A DNA stretch of 64,000 nt from Sporolactobacillus sp. STSJ-5 (GTDB lineage: Bacteria > Bacillota > Bacilli > Bacillales > Sporolactobacillaceae): positions 124,001-188,000 of the forward strand of contig NZ_JANFOJ010000005.1 in assembly GCF_024385605.1 (NCBI RefSeq), written 5' to 3'. A program made the position numbers and the translations under genes. Below, piece after piece: positions 26,638 to 35,357 of this stretch. The notes beneath the pieces were generated by a model. It searched no databases and was not told the origin of the DNA. It saw only the letters and a program-made list of their open reading frames with translations. How positions within the stretch are numbered: position 1 is the stretch's first letter; each line of letters starts with the position of its first letter.

Positions 26638-27264
26638 ATGTTATATGAGTCTGAAAGAAAAGATTTATGTACCGTTGTTAAAACAATGTTTGATCGTTTT
26701 GAAACAAATGCTGCAGGTGGAAATGTCAGCGTCCGAATAGATGATGACCATATCATCATGACGCCAACATTAATGTCTCAGCAAAAGCTGTGCAACCTTA
26801 ACCCCTATGATATTCTTGTCGTCAACATGGATGAAGAAATCATTGAGGGTGATGGAAAACTGACTAGAGAAATCAACATGCATATGGCTTGTTATAAACA
26901 GAATAAGAAAATCGGTTGCGTGATCCATGCACATCCTAGAGATTCACTATTCTTCGCGACATTAGGAATTGAGTTGCCTAACCTTACAGAGGCAACGCAA
27001 AAGCTGGGTAAGATCCCAACTCTTGATTACCGTCCGGCAACAACGGTTGAACTTGCAGATCTTGTGCGTGAACACATCAAATCCCTTGGAGATGATGTCG
27101 TTCCGAAAGCCTGCCTTCTTAATAGTCATGGGATTCTAATCACAGATAAAACACTTCATAAAGCCTATGACATGCTTGAGAGAATCGAATACAACGCATA
27201 TATTGCAGAAAAGGCATTGATTTTCGATAAGTTGGGCATTGTTCCTCTTCATAAAGAATGTTGA
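26638..27264 (+). CDS. Class II aldolase, fuculose-1-phosphate aldolase type
   Basis: 208 residues from ATG 26638 with GGAGG 7 bases upstream. AraD/FucA fold: TNAAGGNVSVRIDDD near residue 23, MTPTLMSQQKL, HMACYKQNKKIGCVIHAHP with the Zn-binding HAH, and LNSHGILITDKTL with the third ligand. FucA-type enzymes cleave 1-phospho-ketoses to DHAP and an aldehyde. It is a second class II aldolase in the same locus as the RhaD-like one at 19569, and the two are only distantly alike, so they probably act on different stereoisomers or steps. Confidence 0.88.
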   Translation: MLYESERKDLCTVVKTMFDRFETNAAGGNVSVRIDDDHIIMTPTLMSQQKLCNLNPYDILVVNMDEEIIEGDGKLTREINMHMACYKQNKKIGCVIHAHPRDSLFFATLGIELPNLTEATQKLGKIPTLDYRPATTVELADLVREHIKSLGDDVVPKACLLNSHGILITDKTLHKAYDMLERIEYNAYIAEKALIFDKLGIVPLHKEC

Positions 27265-27369
27265 TTGATTTTATATAATTTATGGTGGCTTGAGACTTCT
27301 CCTGCCACCTTAATCTTTTTTCAACTTTCGATTTATTCTTTAAAAAAAACAGAACTTGGGAGGAAAATA

Positions 27370-28341
27370 ATGATGAATACTTTAAATTGGGCGATTTTAG
27401 GAACAGGTACCATTGCATCTGAATTTGCCGATACACTCCATCAATCAGGACGTCCTGTTTTCGCAGTCGCATCCAGGCAATTTGAACGCGCCCAAAAGTT
27501 TGCTAATGATCATCACGTGGAAAATGCATACCGATCTTATGACGAATTATTAAGTAATCCTAAGATTAATGTTGTCTACATCGCGACACCACATTCTAAT
27601 CACTATGAACTCATGATTAAATGCCTTGAATACGGAAAACATATCCTCTGTGAAAAATCAATTACCGTAAATAGTGAGCAGCTTAATCACGTGATTCACC
27701 TTGCCAAAGAAAAGCAGCTTTTTGTCATTGAGGCAATGACCATTTATCATATGCCCCTTTATGAAAAATTGAACAATCTCATAGCAAACGGAAAAATCGG
27801 CAAATTAAGAATGATCCAAGTATCATTTGGCAGCCTTAGAGTTCCTGATAGCAACAGTCGCTTTTTGAGCGAAGAATTGGCGGGTGGTGCCCTTCTTGAT
27901 ATTGGCGTATATGCTTTATCCTTTACACGCTTTTTCCTTAACAAACAACCCGATGAAATTTTAACAACCGCTAAACGATTTAAAACCGGTGTCGACGAAC
28001 AATCCGAAATTATTCTACGAAATTCTGAGGATGAAATGGCTTCAGTTATTTTGACTCTGTTCGCAAAACTTCCAAAAAGAGGAATCATTACTGGTGAAAA
28101 AGCCTATATAACTGTAGATACCTTTCCACGCGCACAATCAGCGACAATTACTTATCCCGATTTTTCAACAGAGGTTGTAACAGCCGGAAATACAGATGAC
28201 GCCATGGTTTATGAATATGACTATATGAATTCCGTAGTAAATGGAGAAAAAGAAGATACGACCCTTCAATTGACGACGGATGTGATGGAGCTGATGAGTG
28301 AGATCCGTAAAAAATGGGGCATTGTCTATCCGTTTGAATAA
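27370..28341 (+). CDS. Gfo/Idh/MocA family oxidoreductase
   Basis: 323 residues from the ATG at 27370, set by GGGAGGAAAATA. The N-terminal Rossmann motif is WAILGTGTIASEF; ATPHSNHYELMIKCL and the catalytic Lys in GKHILCEKSITVN (about residue 95) are typical of the dihydrodiol dehydrogenase/glucose-fructose oxidoreductase branch. It lies 105 bp after the aldolase gene and ends at a bidirectional terminator, making it the last gene of the operon. It may oxidise or interconvert a sugar before or after transport. Substrate unknown. Confidence 0.9.
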   Translation: MMNTLNWAILGTGTIASEFADTLHQSGRPVFAVASRQFERAQKFANDHHVENAYRSYDELLSNPKINVVYIATPHSNHYELMIKCLEYGKHILCEKSITVNSEQLNHVIHLAKEKQLFVIEAMTIYHMPLYEKLNNLIANGKIGKLRMIQVSFGSLRVPDSNSRFLSEELAGGALLDIGVYALSFTRFFLNKQPDEILTTAKRFKTGVDEQSEIILRNSEDEMASVILTLFAKLPKRGIITGEKAYITVDTFPRAQSATITYPDFSTEVVTAGNTDDAMVYEYDYMNSVVNGEKEDTTLQLTTDVMELMSEIRKKWGIVYPFE

Positions 28342-28384
28342 TAGTTTTACAATAATTTATTCAACCAATATTCGAACTTAACAA

Positions 28385-28436
28385 AAAGAGAGTATTTTCA
28401 CGCAGTTTTTAAGTCGTTTGCGGAAATTCTCTCTTT
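28385..28436. terminator. Terminator closing the sugar locus
   Basis: AAAGAGAG (28385-28392) pairs with CTCTCTTT (28429-28436); inner ATTT/AAAT and CGCA/TGCG helices extend the stem. Symmetric A/T flanks allow use by both converging operons. Confidence 0.8.
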
Positions 28437-28521
28437 AATATTAATGATTAATTCAGCCCAGTACCGTCAATAATCCGTCCGTTCTGATTAATAGATCATG
28501 CAAATCAGTCATCTTCTTTCT

Positions 28522-29703
28522 TCATTTTTCAATCAGCAGCGCGCGCATGATCGCCGCAAAGCCTTCGACTGCCTGAATAAGTTGATTCAATTCAATGTAT
28601 TCGTTATCTGTGTGTGCCAAATTTTCTCGTGAAGGTCCGAAGCCGATCGTCGGAATGCCCGCCTCCCCGGCAAAATGGCTGCCGTTCGTGCAAAATGAAT
28701 AATGAGACAGCTGCGCAGGAATACCGATTTCGCGCAATGCTTGCAATGGCTTTTCAACAAAATCAGCATCTTCATCGTACATCCAAGCCGGGAAAAAGCG
28801 TTCAGCCTCGATGGCGGCTCCTGTATAACACTTATCGGTTCCTTTCGAGTAGTAGACTTTAGCCCTAAAGGTCGGATCATCTTTTTTTAGTTGTTCGATC
28901 ACTTGCTGAATCGGCTGCAGGACGGATTCCTTTGTTTCATTGACCAGTGTGCGTCGGTCAAAAGTCGCCCGACACGATGCCGGAAGCACTGATTTTCCCG
29001 GATAAGGGGATGAGATAATATCAGTCAGTACCAGAATGCCTTTTCCCATAAATGGATCTTCAGGTGCCGGAAGCTTCTCGATTTCTGCGAGCAGCTTCAT
29101 CATTTGCAGAGCGGCGTTCACCCCTTTCTCAGGATTGGCGGAATGAACCGATACACCTGTTGTTTCCACAACAACTTCTGCACGTCCACGCTGACCACGA
29201 TTCAGGTTCAATCCTGTTGCCTCGCCAATCACAACCAGATCGGGATTGAATTTATTGCTGACCGATCGCGTTGCAACGCCTTCGAATGTTTCCTCATGGA
29301 CGCTGCAGGAAATAATGACGCGTCCCGGAAAGTTCTTCCCGGTCTCACGCGCGAATTGTTTAGCAGCCACAATCATCGCACTGACCGAACCCTTCATATC
29401 GGAACTGCCGCGGCCGTACAGTCTGCCGTCCTTTTCCACTGGAGAAAAAGGATCAGTTTCCCAGTGCTCTTTATTTACTGGTACGGTATCAATGTGACCA
29501 TCAAGCATCAGTGTCGGACCGTTCAACGCGCCGTTGATAACAAGCGCAACATTTCCTAAGGCGTCAACGGATACTTCATCGAATTCGTCGCCTTTACCAA
29601 ATTCAGTGATGACGCTAGCCGCTTGATCCTCCGCACCTGAATAGCTTTGCGCACCGATCAACGCCTTACATAACTCAACCACTTGTTCCTTTTGGTCACA
29701 CAT
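28522..29703 (-). CDS. ygeY: M20 family peptidase, YgeY type
   Basis: 393 residues. Zinc-dependent deacylase/dipeptidase of the M20 family; metal-ligand motifs are LDGHIDTVP, GRGSSDMKGS, and HEETFEGV followed by VIGEATGL, with HTDNEYIEL at the end. Similarity over the whole chain is to YgeY-type proteins, which sit beside diaminopropionate ammonia-lyase (YgeX) in enterics. The ATG at 29703 is preferred because GAGGG lies 9 bases upstream; the earlier in-frame ATG at 29712 touches that site. It overlaps the ygeX stop by 8 bp, so the two are coupled. It may release diaminopropionate or another amino acid from a conjugate. Confidence 0.88.
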   Translation of the reverse strand: MCDQKEQVVELCKALIGAQSYSGAEDQAASVITEFGKGDEFDEVSVDALGNVALVINGALNGPTLMLDGHIDTVPVNKEHWETDPFSPVEKDGRLYGRGSSDMKGSVSAMIVAAKQFARETGKNFPGRVIISCSVHEETFEGVATRSVSNKFNPDLVVIGEATGLNLNRGQRGRAEVVVETTGVSVHSANPEKGVNAALQMMKLLAEIEKLPAPEDPFMGKGILVLTDIISSPYPGKSVLPASCRATFDRRTLVNETKESVLQPIQQVIEQLKKDDPTFRAKVYYSKGTDKCYTGAAIEAERFFPAWMYDEDADFVEKPLQALREIGIPAQLSHYSFCTNGSHFAGEAGIPTIGFGPSRENLAHTDNEYIELNQLIQAVEGFAAIMRALLIEK

Positions 29704-30952
29704 TGAGCTCATCCCTCAACTTCCCTAACAGATTCGGGTATTCGCCCTTCCAAACAATGTTCCGGTAGGACTCCGCATCCGTATCCCCTTCCGTGCTGAT
29801 CAGCAATACACGAGAGGAACGATCGATGGCAAGTTCTTTTTTACTTGACACCAACGCCGCTTCTGAACAAAGCAGGTAAAGCGCACCCATGGTCACTGCT
29901 CCGGATTCACCGGAAATCACTTGAGCGTCACCCTTCATTGGATTTCCATAAATCCGCATACCGAGTGCCGTCACCTCGTCAGAGCATGAAATCGCGCCGT
30001 AAGCATATTTGCATAAAAATTCATACGCAGCTTGATTCGGTTCACCGCAGGCGAGCCCGGCCATAATCGTCGCCATCTCTCCACCGACTGACTGCATCGC
30101 CCCGTCTTCATTTTCAAACGACTTGAAGTAGCAATCTGCCTGATTCGGTTCGACGAGAATAATTTTTGGCGGCGCTTCGGGATATTTGTGGAGAAAATAC
30201 CCGGCAATCCCGCCGGCATAGGAGCCGACACCGGCCTGCAGAAGAATATGCGTCGGTGGCTCCGGCAATTGATCCAATATCTCCATGGCGATGGCCGCGT
30301 ATCCTTGCATAATCCAAAGCGGAATTTTCTCATACCCCGGCCATGAGGTATCCTGGATCATTAGATACCCATTTTCGCGCGCCATTTGATCGCAAATCCG
30401 CACTGTTTCATCATAATTCACATCACTGATTTCCACGTCTGCGCCTTCTGCCTGAATGGCTTCCAGTCTTTTTAGCGACGACCCCTTAGGCATCCGAATC
30501 ACCGACTTCAAACCCAATTCGTGCGCTACCCATGCGATTCCGCGACCGTGATTCCCATCCGTTGCGGATATGAAGGTTAGATCACCAAGCTGCTCTTTCA
30601 CCTTCTTATCCTTCAGCATCTCAAACGAAAGATCCTCGATTGGCAGTTTCAACTTTTCTGCCAAGCAATTCGCAATGGCGTATATCCCGCCCATGACCTT
30701 AAACGCATTGAGCCCGAAACGATACGATTCATCCTTGACATATACTTTGGAAACACCCAATTCACCGGCAAGCGCATCGAGACTTCTTAAAGGCGTTTCA
30801 GCGTAGCGGTCATGTGTCCTTTGAAAAGATAATACCGTATCAATTTTCGCCTCGGAGAACTCCTGAACATCTGACGAATCCACATGACTCCATTGCCTTC
30901 TGTTTTTTTCTGTCTTTAACACATCACTCAAGGAACTAAATTCCTCCTTCAC
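29696..30952 (-). CDS. dpaL: Diaminopropionate ammonia-lyase
   Basis: 418 residues. PLP enzyme that converts 2,3-diaminopropionate to pyruvate and ammonia. The PLP lysine lies in YRFGLNAFKVMGG (about residue 85), with the fold-type II phosphate loop in LLQAGVGSYAGGIAGY and the DpaL-specific SATDGNHGRGIAWVA. GTG at 30952 has GGAG at 6 bases; a TTG at 30931 with AAGGAGG at 10 bases is a credible alternative. Start of the dpaL-ygeY operon, divergent from the AAA+ regulator. It releases 2-aminoacrylate, a RidA substrate. Confidence 0.93.
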   Translation of the reverse strand: MKEEFSSLSDVLKTEKNRRQWSHVDSSDVQEFSEAKIDTVLSFQRTHDRYAETPLRSLDALAGELGVSKVYVKDESYRFGLNAFKVMGGIYAIANCLAEKLKLPIEDLSFEMLKDKKVKEQLGDLTFISATDGNHGRGIAWVAHELGLKSVIRMPKGSSLKRLEAIQAEGADVEISDVNYDETVRICDQMARENGYLMIQDTSWPGYEKIPLWIMQGYAAIAMEILDQLPEPPTHILLQAGVGSYAGGIAGYFLHKYPEAPPKIILVEPNQADCYFKSFENEDGAMQSVGGEMATIMAGLACGEPNQAAYEFLCKYAYGAISCSDEVTALGMRIYGNPMKGDAQVISGESGAVTMGALYLLCSEAALVSSKKELAIDRSSRVLLISTEGDTDAESYRNIVWKGEYPNLLGKLRDELNV

Positions 30953-31047
30953 TGATCACTCCAGAACAATCGCAACAATTAACCAGCATCATTTGGTAAA
31001 TCTAATCTTTGCTGTCTGCTCATGAGCGCTTTATAAAGCTTAATTTG

Positions 31048-31094
31048 ACTATAAATTTAATTGTCTGTCTATTCAAGTATCGAATTGATACCTT
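31048..31094 (-). promoter_or_regulatory. dpaL promoter with overlapping operator
   Basis: On the minus strand TTGAAT (31071-31076) and TATAGT (31048-31053) are 17 bp apart. AAGTATC-gaatt-GATACcTT (31075-31094) overlaps the -35 box and shares its half-site with the larger dyad near the regulator gene. This is a sigma-A type promoter; I see no -12/-24 sigma-54 element. Confidence 0.65.
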
Positions 31095-31246
31095 TATAAA
31101 AATAAAATAGATTAAATATGTCATTATATCTGACATAATAATTGTCGATCAAAACAAGGTTTGATATGGTAAAAATATTAATACTTCGGGTAAATACACT
31201 ATAAATCACTTTTATTTGTTCCTATTTTTAAATCGTCAAAATAATA

Positions 31247-31288
31247 TAAAGTATCAAATTGAGATTATAATATCGATTTGATACTTTA
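31247..31288. promoter_or_regulatory. 13-bp inverted repeat upstream of the AAA+ regulator
   Basis: TAAAGTATCAAAT (31247-31259) and ATTTGATACTTTA (31276-31288) are exact complements flanking a TATAAT (31266-31271). The half-site AAGTATCRAAT recurs at 31075-31094 in front of dpaL. Probable binding site of the regulator, giving autoregulation. The rest of the 350-bp divergent region is AT-rich and otherwise featureless. Confidence 0.7.
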
Positions 31289-31303
31289 TGGAGGTTTTCC
31301 TCA

Positions 31304-33028
31304 ATGTATGTTGAATTGCGCGAAGTTCAGTCTACCATTCAGCAAATCGTCATGGCGATCTCGGCTGTCTTGAAAATCGAGGTCGAGGTCGCCGACGCAA
31401 ATTTATTTCGTATTGCGGGAACCGGATTGATCAAACAGAAAATATGGCAGGAAATGAGTGGAGAAGATGCCGTCTACCGGCAATGCGTCGAGAGCGGCCG
31501 GACGATAATCATTGACCGTCCGGGCTTCAACGAGATCTGTGCACTTTGTCCCCATGTCGGCAACTGCGCAGAGTATGGGGAAATTTGTACCCCAATTAAA
31601 ATTAATGAACAAGTCATCGGCGTCATCGGACTGATCGCTTTTAGCCCGGAACAACGTGAAAAATTATTCGGTGATCAAGATGCTAATGTCTATTTTCTCA
31701 AAAAAATGTCTGACGTGATCGCGACCAAAGTGAACGAAAATATCATCTTCAGACAGCAGCTGATCGCGGAAAAGAAGATCTCGACACTCATTAATTGCAT
31801 TGATATGGGGCTCTTAATGCTCAATAAAGGGGCCTGTGAATTCATAAGCAGCACCGCACGCAAAATGCTGCAGCTGCGCGATGAGGAGGAGCCGAGCCCA
31901 GGCTTGATCACACAATTTTCAGGGCATCAAAAAATCGGAACAGACGGGGCAATCCTTTGGATCAACCTCGGCTCCTATCGAAAGAAATTTTTCATCTCAG
32001 TACATCAAATTGATGCTCAGGAAAAAGATGAAGCGGAAGTTATTCTAATAGAAGATCCCGATCACATCACTCAGATGGCCACCCATATAACCATTGACAA
32101 GCAAAACCAAACGGGCGGACTAATCGGCTCCTCGCCCGCCATTCAAAATATAAAACAGGTTCTCTCCAAAATTAAAGACGAAACTATTCCGATCCTGTTT
32201 AACGGTGAAGATGGTACAGGCAAAACCTTTGCCGCACATTATGTTCATTTCTCAGCGAATAGACCCGATGAACTTTTTCGAAAGGTTAATGCGTCCTATT
32301 ATTCGGAATATGACTTAAATTGTCTGTTATTCGGTGATCAAACCCATGCATCGCAGCCAGGTTATCTGGAAAAATTGGACGGCGGCACGTTGGTTCTTGA
32401 TGAAATCGACCGCATCGGACAATCCACTCAGCTGCTTTTAACCAAATTTCTCAGTGATAAGCTGATTGAGCGCGATGGTCAGCCGTTCAAGGTCAATGTC
32501 CGTCTCATCAGCGCAACAAACAAAAATTTAATGGAGCTTGTGCAGAACGGACGATTCCGTCAAGATTTATATTATAAAATTGGTGTCGTGCCGCTCTATA
32601 TGCCGCCGCTCCGCCAGCGCAAGGACGACATTGTGATGCTCGCCGACTACTTCCTAAGTCTGTTGAATTTAAAAACGAAAACCATTCGGAAAACTTTTGC
32701 TCGCGAGATTCAAAATATTGTCTCCAGCTACGACTGGCCGGGAAATATTCAAGAACTCTCAAACGCAATCGAATACGCGTTCAATGTATCTGATGAACCA
32801 GTCATTCACGTAGATCATTTTCCTGATTATTTGCTTGAAAAATACCGGCTCCGCACAAAGCAAACAAATGAGATTTTCAATTTGCGTGTAATGGAGCGAG
32901 AAACTATAAAAAAAGCGCTTATTAAAGTAAAAAACGAGGGCAAGAAAAAAGAAGACGCCGCAGCCCTTCTTGGCATTGGCCGCGCCACCTTATTCCGGAA
33001 AATATCCGAATATCAATTGAACCAGTAA
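31304..33028 (+). CDS. AAA+ transcriptional regulator of the dpaL operon, without GAFTGA
   Basis: 574 residues. N-terminal ligand-sensing region with a four-cysteine cluster CALCPHVGNCAEYGEIC (about residues 78-94), then an AAA+ domain with Walker A NGEDGTGKTF (about 305), Walker B TLVLDEIDR and the R-finger region, then a Fis-type helix-turn-helix (DAAALLGIGRATLFRKI). The family is sigma-54 activators, but the L1 loop that should read GAFTGA is replaced by GDQTHASQPGYLE, so contact with sigma-54 is unlikely. Divergent from dpaL. Probably it works on a sigma-A promoter, like TyrR. GGAGG precedes the ATG. Confidence 0.85.
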   Translation: MYVELREVQSTIQQIVMAISAVLKIEVEVADANLFRIAGTGLIKQKIWQEMSGEDAVYRQCVESGRTIIIDRPGFNEICALCPHVGNCAEYGEICTPIKINEQVIGVIGLIAFSPEQREKLFGDQDANVYFLKKMSDVIATKVNENIIFRQQLIAEKKISTLINCIDMGLLMLNKGACEFISSTARKMLQLRDEEEPSPGLITQFSGHQKIGTDGAILWINLGSYRKKFFISVHQIDAQEKDEAEVILIEDPDHITQMATHITIDKQNQTGGLIGSSPAIQNIKQVLSKIKDETIPILFNGEDGTGKTFAAHYVHFSANRPDELFRKVNASYYSEYDLNCLLFGDQTHASQPGYLEKLDGGTLVLDEIDRIGQSTQLLLTKFLSDKLIERDGQPFKVNVRLISATNKNLMELVQNGRFRQDLYYKIGVVPLYMPPLRQRKDDIVMLADYFLSLLNLKTKTIRKTFAREIQNIVSSYDWPGNIQELSNAIEYAFNVSDEPVIHVDHFPDYLLEKYRLRTKQTNEIFNLRVMERETIKKALIKVKNEGKKKEDAAALLGIGRATLFRKISEYQLNQ

Positions 33029-33083
33029 AGCGGAAGTGATCATGCAGTACATTTTTCCGTTCGCAACCTGTTTTTTTTGCATT

Positions 33084-33115
33084 ACAAAAGCGGAGCCCAT
33101 CACTCCGCTACTTTT
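33084..33115 (-). terminator. Terminator of the aminotransferase operon
   Basis: CAAAAGCGGAG/CTCCGCTaCTTTTG around 33084-33115, 15 bp after the minus-strand stop codon; on the minus strand the stem is followed by TTTTG. It also lies downstream of the plus-strand regulator, so it may serve both. Confidence 0.7.
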
Positions 33116-33129
33116 GCATACCCTGTCTA

Positions 33130-34443
33130 TTAAAATTCCGAGAATATGGTTTCAAAGATTTGCAGCGTCTTTTGAATATCCGCTTCTGTATGTTGGGTTG
33201 ACAGATAAATTCTTCCACGGTTCGGCGTAAGTCGAATGCCAAGCTCAAGCGAACGGGCAACCAGACGATTATAAAGCTCGATATCGGCGAACTTCAAATA
33301 ATCTCTGAAATCATCCACAGGCTGATCAACCCCAAGCAAAAGCATGCAAATAGCTCCGTCATGACGGCAATAAAGAGGAATACCAAAGCGATCGCCCAGT
33401 ACTCTGAGGCCTTCTGTTAACTGCTGACCTATGTTATCAAACCGTTCATAGACATCGTCACACTGCAATTGATCAATAGTCGCCAAGGCAGCAGCAACAG
33501 AGAGTGCATTACCATTAAACGTGCCAAAAGTACGGATTCCACAATCCATGACGCGACCTTTTCCTGCAACAATCGATAAAGGAAGACCTCCTGACACAGC
33601 CTTGGCAAACACGGCTATATCAGGCGTTACCCCGAAATAGTCTTGTGCGCCGCCTAAAGACATTCTGAAGCCTGTGATCACTTCATCAAAAATGAGCAAA
33701 ATTTTGTTTTCTGTCGCTAGTGTTCGTAACCCTTCAAGATAGCCTTCATTCGGAAAAATCGGACCGGAATCGCACATATAAGGCTCGGTAATGATTGCGG
33801 CAATTTCATCACGATGCTTTTCAATCACATGCTTGATTGCCGTTAAATCATTCCACGGCAGAATGATGATTTGATCGGATGCATCGGCTAACTGTCCCAA
33901 TACTTCCCGATTTTTCTTCGGCTGCTCTCTTGGTCCCAACTCATCAACGGAACGGGCATCCGTGCTGATCAGTTCTTCATCAGACCATCCATGGTACTGT
34001 CCTTCAAACTTAATGATCTTTGATTTTCCGGTGAATGCCCTCGCCAATCGGAACGCGAACATATTCGCTTCTGTGCCTGTATTTTGAAAAACGACACGCT
34101 CAGCACAAGGGATAATCTCGGTCAGCTTTTCCGCAAGTCGGTTCAAATCGGCAGAAGGTGAGCAGAACTGCGTCCCCTTTGCCATCTGCTTGGCCACAGC
34201 CAGATTCACCGCATCCGGACTGTAGCCTAGAATCAAAGGACCCATTCCCGCCACATAATCGATGTACTCATTGCCGTCAACATCATAAAGATGAGCGCCT
34301 TTTCCATGATCAAAACAGATTGGAAAATCTTGAAAACCCGCTTTGTGAAAGCTGCTGGCAACACCATTTACTAAGTATTTTTTAGAGTTCTCATATAGTT
34401 TTTTAGAGTTCTCATTATTTATCGAATTCCCGCTCAGTCTCAA
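33130..34443 (-). CDS. Class III aminotransferase, glutamate-1-semialdehyde aminomutase-like
   Basis: 437 residues. PLP aminotransferase related to HemL: YDVDGNEYIDYVAGMGPLILGY, FQNTGTEANMFAFRLARA, FDEVITGFR, and the PLP lysine in VFAKAVSGGLP (about residue 268). Last gene of gabT-SBP-permease-ATPase-aminotransferase, so catabolism of an imported amine or amino acid is more likely than haem synthesis. The start is uncertain: the TTG at 34443 has AGGTGA too close, a CTG at 34437 has better spacing, and no ATG exists until well inside the conserved region. The sequence just upstream is a truncated repeat element, which may have replaced the original 5' end. Codons 10-23 contain a 21-bp tandem duplication. 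Confidence 0.85.
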   Translation of the reverse strand: MRLSGNSINNENSKKLYENSKKYLVNGVASSFHKAGFQDFPICFDHGKGAHLYDVDGNEYIDYVAGMGPLILGYSPDAVNLAVAKQMAKGTQFCSPSADLNRLAEKLTEIIPCAERVVFQNTGTEANMFAFRLARAFTGKSKIIKFEGQYHGWSDEELISTDARSVDELGPREQPKKNREVLGQLADASDQIIILPWNDLTAIKHVIEKHRDEIAAIITEPYMCDSGPIFPNEGYLEGLRTLATENKILLIFDEVITGFRMSLGGAQDYFGVTPDIAVFAKAVSGGLPLSIVAGKGRVMDCGIRTFGTFNGNALSVAAALATIDQLQCDDVYERFDNIGQQLTEGLRVLGDRFGIPLYCRHDGAICMLLLGVDQPVDDFRDYLKFADIELYNRLVARSLELGIRLTPNRGRIYLSTQHTEADIQKTLQIFETIFSEF

Positions 34444-34463
34444 TCACCTCACATGATGCTTGC

Positions 34464-34586
34464 TCAGAACCTCCGCAGGTGCTGTGACTTCAACGTTGCT
34501 CACAGGACGTGAGGTTATTAGTTGAAGATCCTTCTTGTTAGCAGAAGCACCTCACTACCTTTTTCCCGGACTTTTCGAAAATTCTC
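34464..34586 (-). mobile_element. Truncated copy of the MITE-like repeat
   Basis: This stretch is homologous to the right half of the element at 50312-50647: CAGAACCTCCGCAGG, the hairpin CTTCAAC (34488-34494) / GTTGAAG (34521-34527) around CACAGGACGTG (34501-34511), then CCTTTTTCCCGGACTTTT at the end. The left terminal repeat is missing. Its right end directly abuts the stop codon of the ABC ATPase gene and its left part reaches the start of the aminotransferase gene. Confidence 0.8.
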
Positions 34587-35357
34587 TTATACTTTTTCCG
34601 CTTCAGGGTGCAGTACTTGATTGATAAAGAGCTTGGTGCGCTCATGCTTCGGCGCGTTAAAGAGATCGCTCGGTTTTCCTTCTTCGACAACGGCACCTTT
34701 ATCCATGAAAATAATACGATCTCCGATTTCTTCGGCAAAACGCATTTCATGCGTAACAAGTACCATGGTCATGCCTTCATCCGCGAGTTCGCGAATGACT
34801 TTAAGCACTTCACCGACTAATTCGGGATCCAGGGCAGATGTTGCTTCATCAAACAGCATAATATGCGGTTCCATCGCTAATGCGCGAGCAATAGCAACGC
34901 GTTGCTTTTGTCCGCCGGATAGCTGACTTGGATAGTGGTCCATTCGTTCGGCAAGACCCACTTTTTTCAAATAGTTCTCTGCAGTCTTCCTTGCCTCTTC
35001 CTTTGATTTTCTTCTTATTTTCACTTGTGCCGCCATCACATTCTCAACTGCAGTCATCATTGGGAAAAGGTTAAAGCTTTGAAATACCATGCCGATTTCT
35101 GTGCGAAGCTTAGCAACGCGTTTCTCATTATAGCGGCCGGACTTGTCTGCAAAATTCTCCCCTTCAACTTTGACTGTTCCTGATGTTGGGAGCTCCAAGC
35201 AATTCAAACAGCGAAGCAGCGTTGATTTTCCTGAGCCCGAAGGTCCGATAATCACGACAATTTCACCTTGATGAACATCCAGGTCAATCCCTTTTAAAAT
35301 TTCCAGACTGCCAAACGATTTATGAAGCTGATTCACTTCGATCATTGGTTTAGGCAT
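34587..35357 (-). CDS. Polar amino acid ABC transporter ATPase
   Basis: 256 residues. Walker [10 protein letters not shown] (about residue 37), signature [15 protein letters not shown], Walker [15 protein letters not shown] and H-loop VTHEM, all of the GlnQ/HisP group that energises amino-acid import. ATG at 35357 overlaps the permease gene by 8 bp. The stop codon is the first base pairs after a truncated repeat element, so the last residues (HPEAEKV) may have been affected by its arrival, although the length is normal for the family. Confidence 0.95.
   Translation of the reverse strand: MPKPMIEVNQLHKSFGSLEILKGIDLDVHQGEIVVIIGPSGSGKSTLLRCLNCLELPTSGTVKVEGENFADKSGRYNEKRVAKLRTEIGMVFQSFNLFPMMTAVENVMAAQVKIRRKSKEEARKTAENYLKKVGLAERMDHYPSQLSGGQKQRVAIARALAMEPHIMLFDEATSALDPELVGEVLKVIRELADEGMTMVLVTHEMRFAEEIGDRIIFMDKGAVVEEGKPSDLFNAPKHERTKLFINQVLHPEAEKV

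Noticed and set aside
28441-28518. Missing N-terminus of the aldo/keto reductase at the far side of the sugar locus
   Set aside because: The minus-strand frame MTDLHDLLIRTDGLLTVLG looked faintly like a reductase start, but it is only 19 codons long, stops at TGA and lacks the conserved residues.
30953-31303. Sigma-54 promoter (-24 GG / -12 GC) upstream of dpaL
   Set aside because: No TGGCAC-N5-TTGC-like element is present on either strand; a sigma-A type promoter fits instead.
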